Below, piece by piece: positions 63,686 to 64,000 of a stretch of 64,000 nucleotides of DNA; the first letter of the stretch is position 1; every line of letters starts with the position of its first letter. A program made the position numbers and the translations under genes. Source of the stretch: Thalassospira sp. (GTDB taxonomy: Bacteria > Pseudomonadota > Alphaproteobacteria > Rhodospirillales > Thalassospiraceae); NCBI RefSeq assembly GCF_002709775.1, contig NZ_PAQR01000018.1:1-64000 (forward strand), written 5' to 3'. A model generated the notes under the pieces. It was not told the origin of the DNA. It saw only the letters and a list, made by a program, of their open reading frames with translations, and did not search any database.

Positions 63686-64000
63686 TTATTCTTCGGTCGA
63701 TTCTGCTTCTGCTTCGCCTTCTTCGTCAGAAGATTCAGACTCTTCCGAACGCAGAGCAGACGGCGCAGCAACGGTCGCAACCGTGAAGTCACGGTCGGTG
63801 ATGGTAAGCTCAACACCTTTCGGCAGTTTGATTGCCGAAATGTGGATCGAGTCACCAACTTCAACACCGGAAAGGTCGAAGACCAGCTCTTCCGGAATTG
63901 CGTTCGGTGCGCAGAGAACTTCAACGTCGTGACGAACGATGTTAAGCACGCCACCTTTTTTGAGGCCCGGGGATTTCTCTTCGTTTTCGAAGCGAACCGG
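63686..64000 (-). CDS. rplY: ribosomal protein L25/Ctc, C-terminal part (runs off the window)
   Basis: 105 codons of the 3' part. [53 protein letters not shown] is the L25 TL5/Ctc C-terminal domain, followed by an acidic Glu/Ser tail. 5S rRNA-binding protein. rplY-pth-ychF is a common bacterial order. Confidence 0.95.
   Translation of the reverse strand, partial: PVRFENEEKSPGLKKGGVLNIVRHDVEVLCAPNAIPEELVFDLSGVEVGDSIHISAIKLPKGVELTITDRDFTVATVAAPSALRSEESESSDEEGEAEAESTEE

Overview
The window is alphaproteobacterial chromosome carrying a complete Mu-like transposable prophage. Gene content and protein style (oxyR-ahpCD, TRAP transporter, rplY-pth-ychF, rhomboid, uvrB) suggest a marine member of the Rhodospirillales, most like Thalassospira. 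The genus is my inference from protein style; no rRNA is present to confirm it.

Layout. (1) 1-1746, left flank: an intrinsic terminator, a six-TM class III adenylate/guanylate cyclase, and a bidirectional terminator. (2) About 1747-41027, prophage (~39.3 kb). The immunity region has a leftward CI-type repressor with two further leftward genes, an operator region and a rightward Ner-like gene. The early operon has a 30-aa leader-like ORF, a ParB-like protein, MuA and MuB homologues, Gam, many small ORFs, a strongly structured RNA candidate, an MT-A70 methylase, a winged-helix regulator, GemA and a Mor-like activator. The lysis block has a GH108 endolysin with a Ca-loop-like insert, a holin and a TraR/DksA protein. 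Next come the terminase, portal, F, G, protease/scaffold, decoration, capsid and neck genes. The contractile-tail operon includes a tail chaperone with a -1 frameshift. Tail fibre and fibre assembly genes, a leftward membrane moron, a Dam-like methylase behind a structured leader, and a zinc-ribbon protein complete the element. (3) 41028-64000, right flank: the interrupted remainder of a small host gene, dps, a leftward catabolic/transport cluster (LysR, DUF1445, TRAP dctPQM, DUF2848, amidase), msrP, a solute-binding protein, uvrB, an aminotransferase, an alpha/beta hydrolase, ahpC-ahpD with divergent oxyR, rhomboid, a Zn-alcohol dehydrogenase, DUF2478, a glutamine amidotransferase, ychF, pth and the C-terminal part of rplY.

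How the parts fit. The prophage lies in the 3' end of a small gene convergent with the cyclase gene. Joining the flanks rebuilds that gene, with its stop inside the cyclase terminator. The prophage right end supplies a new stop and an intrinsic terminator. A 16-17 bp direct repeat flanks the element, longer than the 5-bp duplication known for Mu. Transposition (A, B, Gam), regulation (repressor, Ner, winged helix, Mor-like), lysis and virion genes are all present and open, so the prophage may be inducible.

The most unusual signals are: a ~200-nt RNA candidate at 10228-10430 with five helices and no credible ORF; a branched leader with two mutually exclusive folds in front of the late methylase; two near-identical palindromes before the lysis and head operons; a gene beside the repressor with an 8-bp tandem repeat and two 9-nt homopolymers; and a PBECR-type nuclease domain on the minor head protein. 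In the host flank, dps and oxyR/ahpC carry OxyR-like boxes with the right spacing, forming a peroxide-defence set around the prophage.
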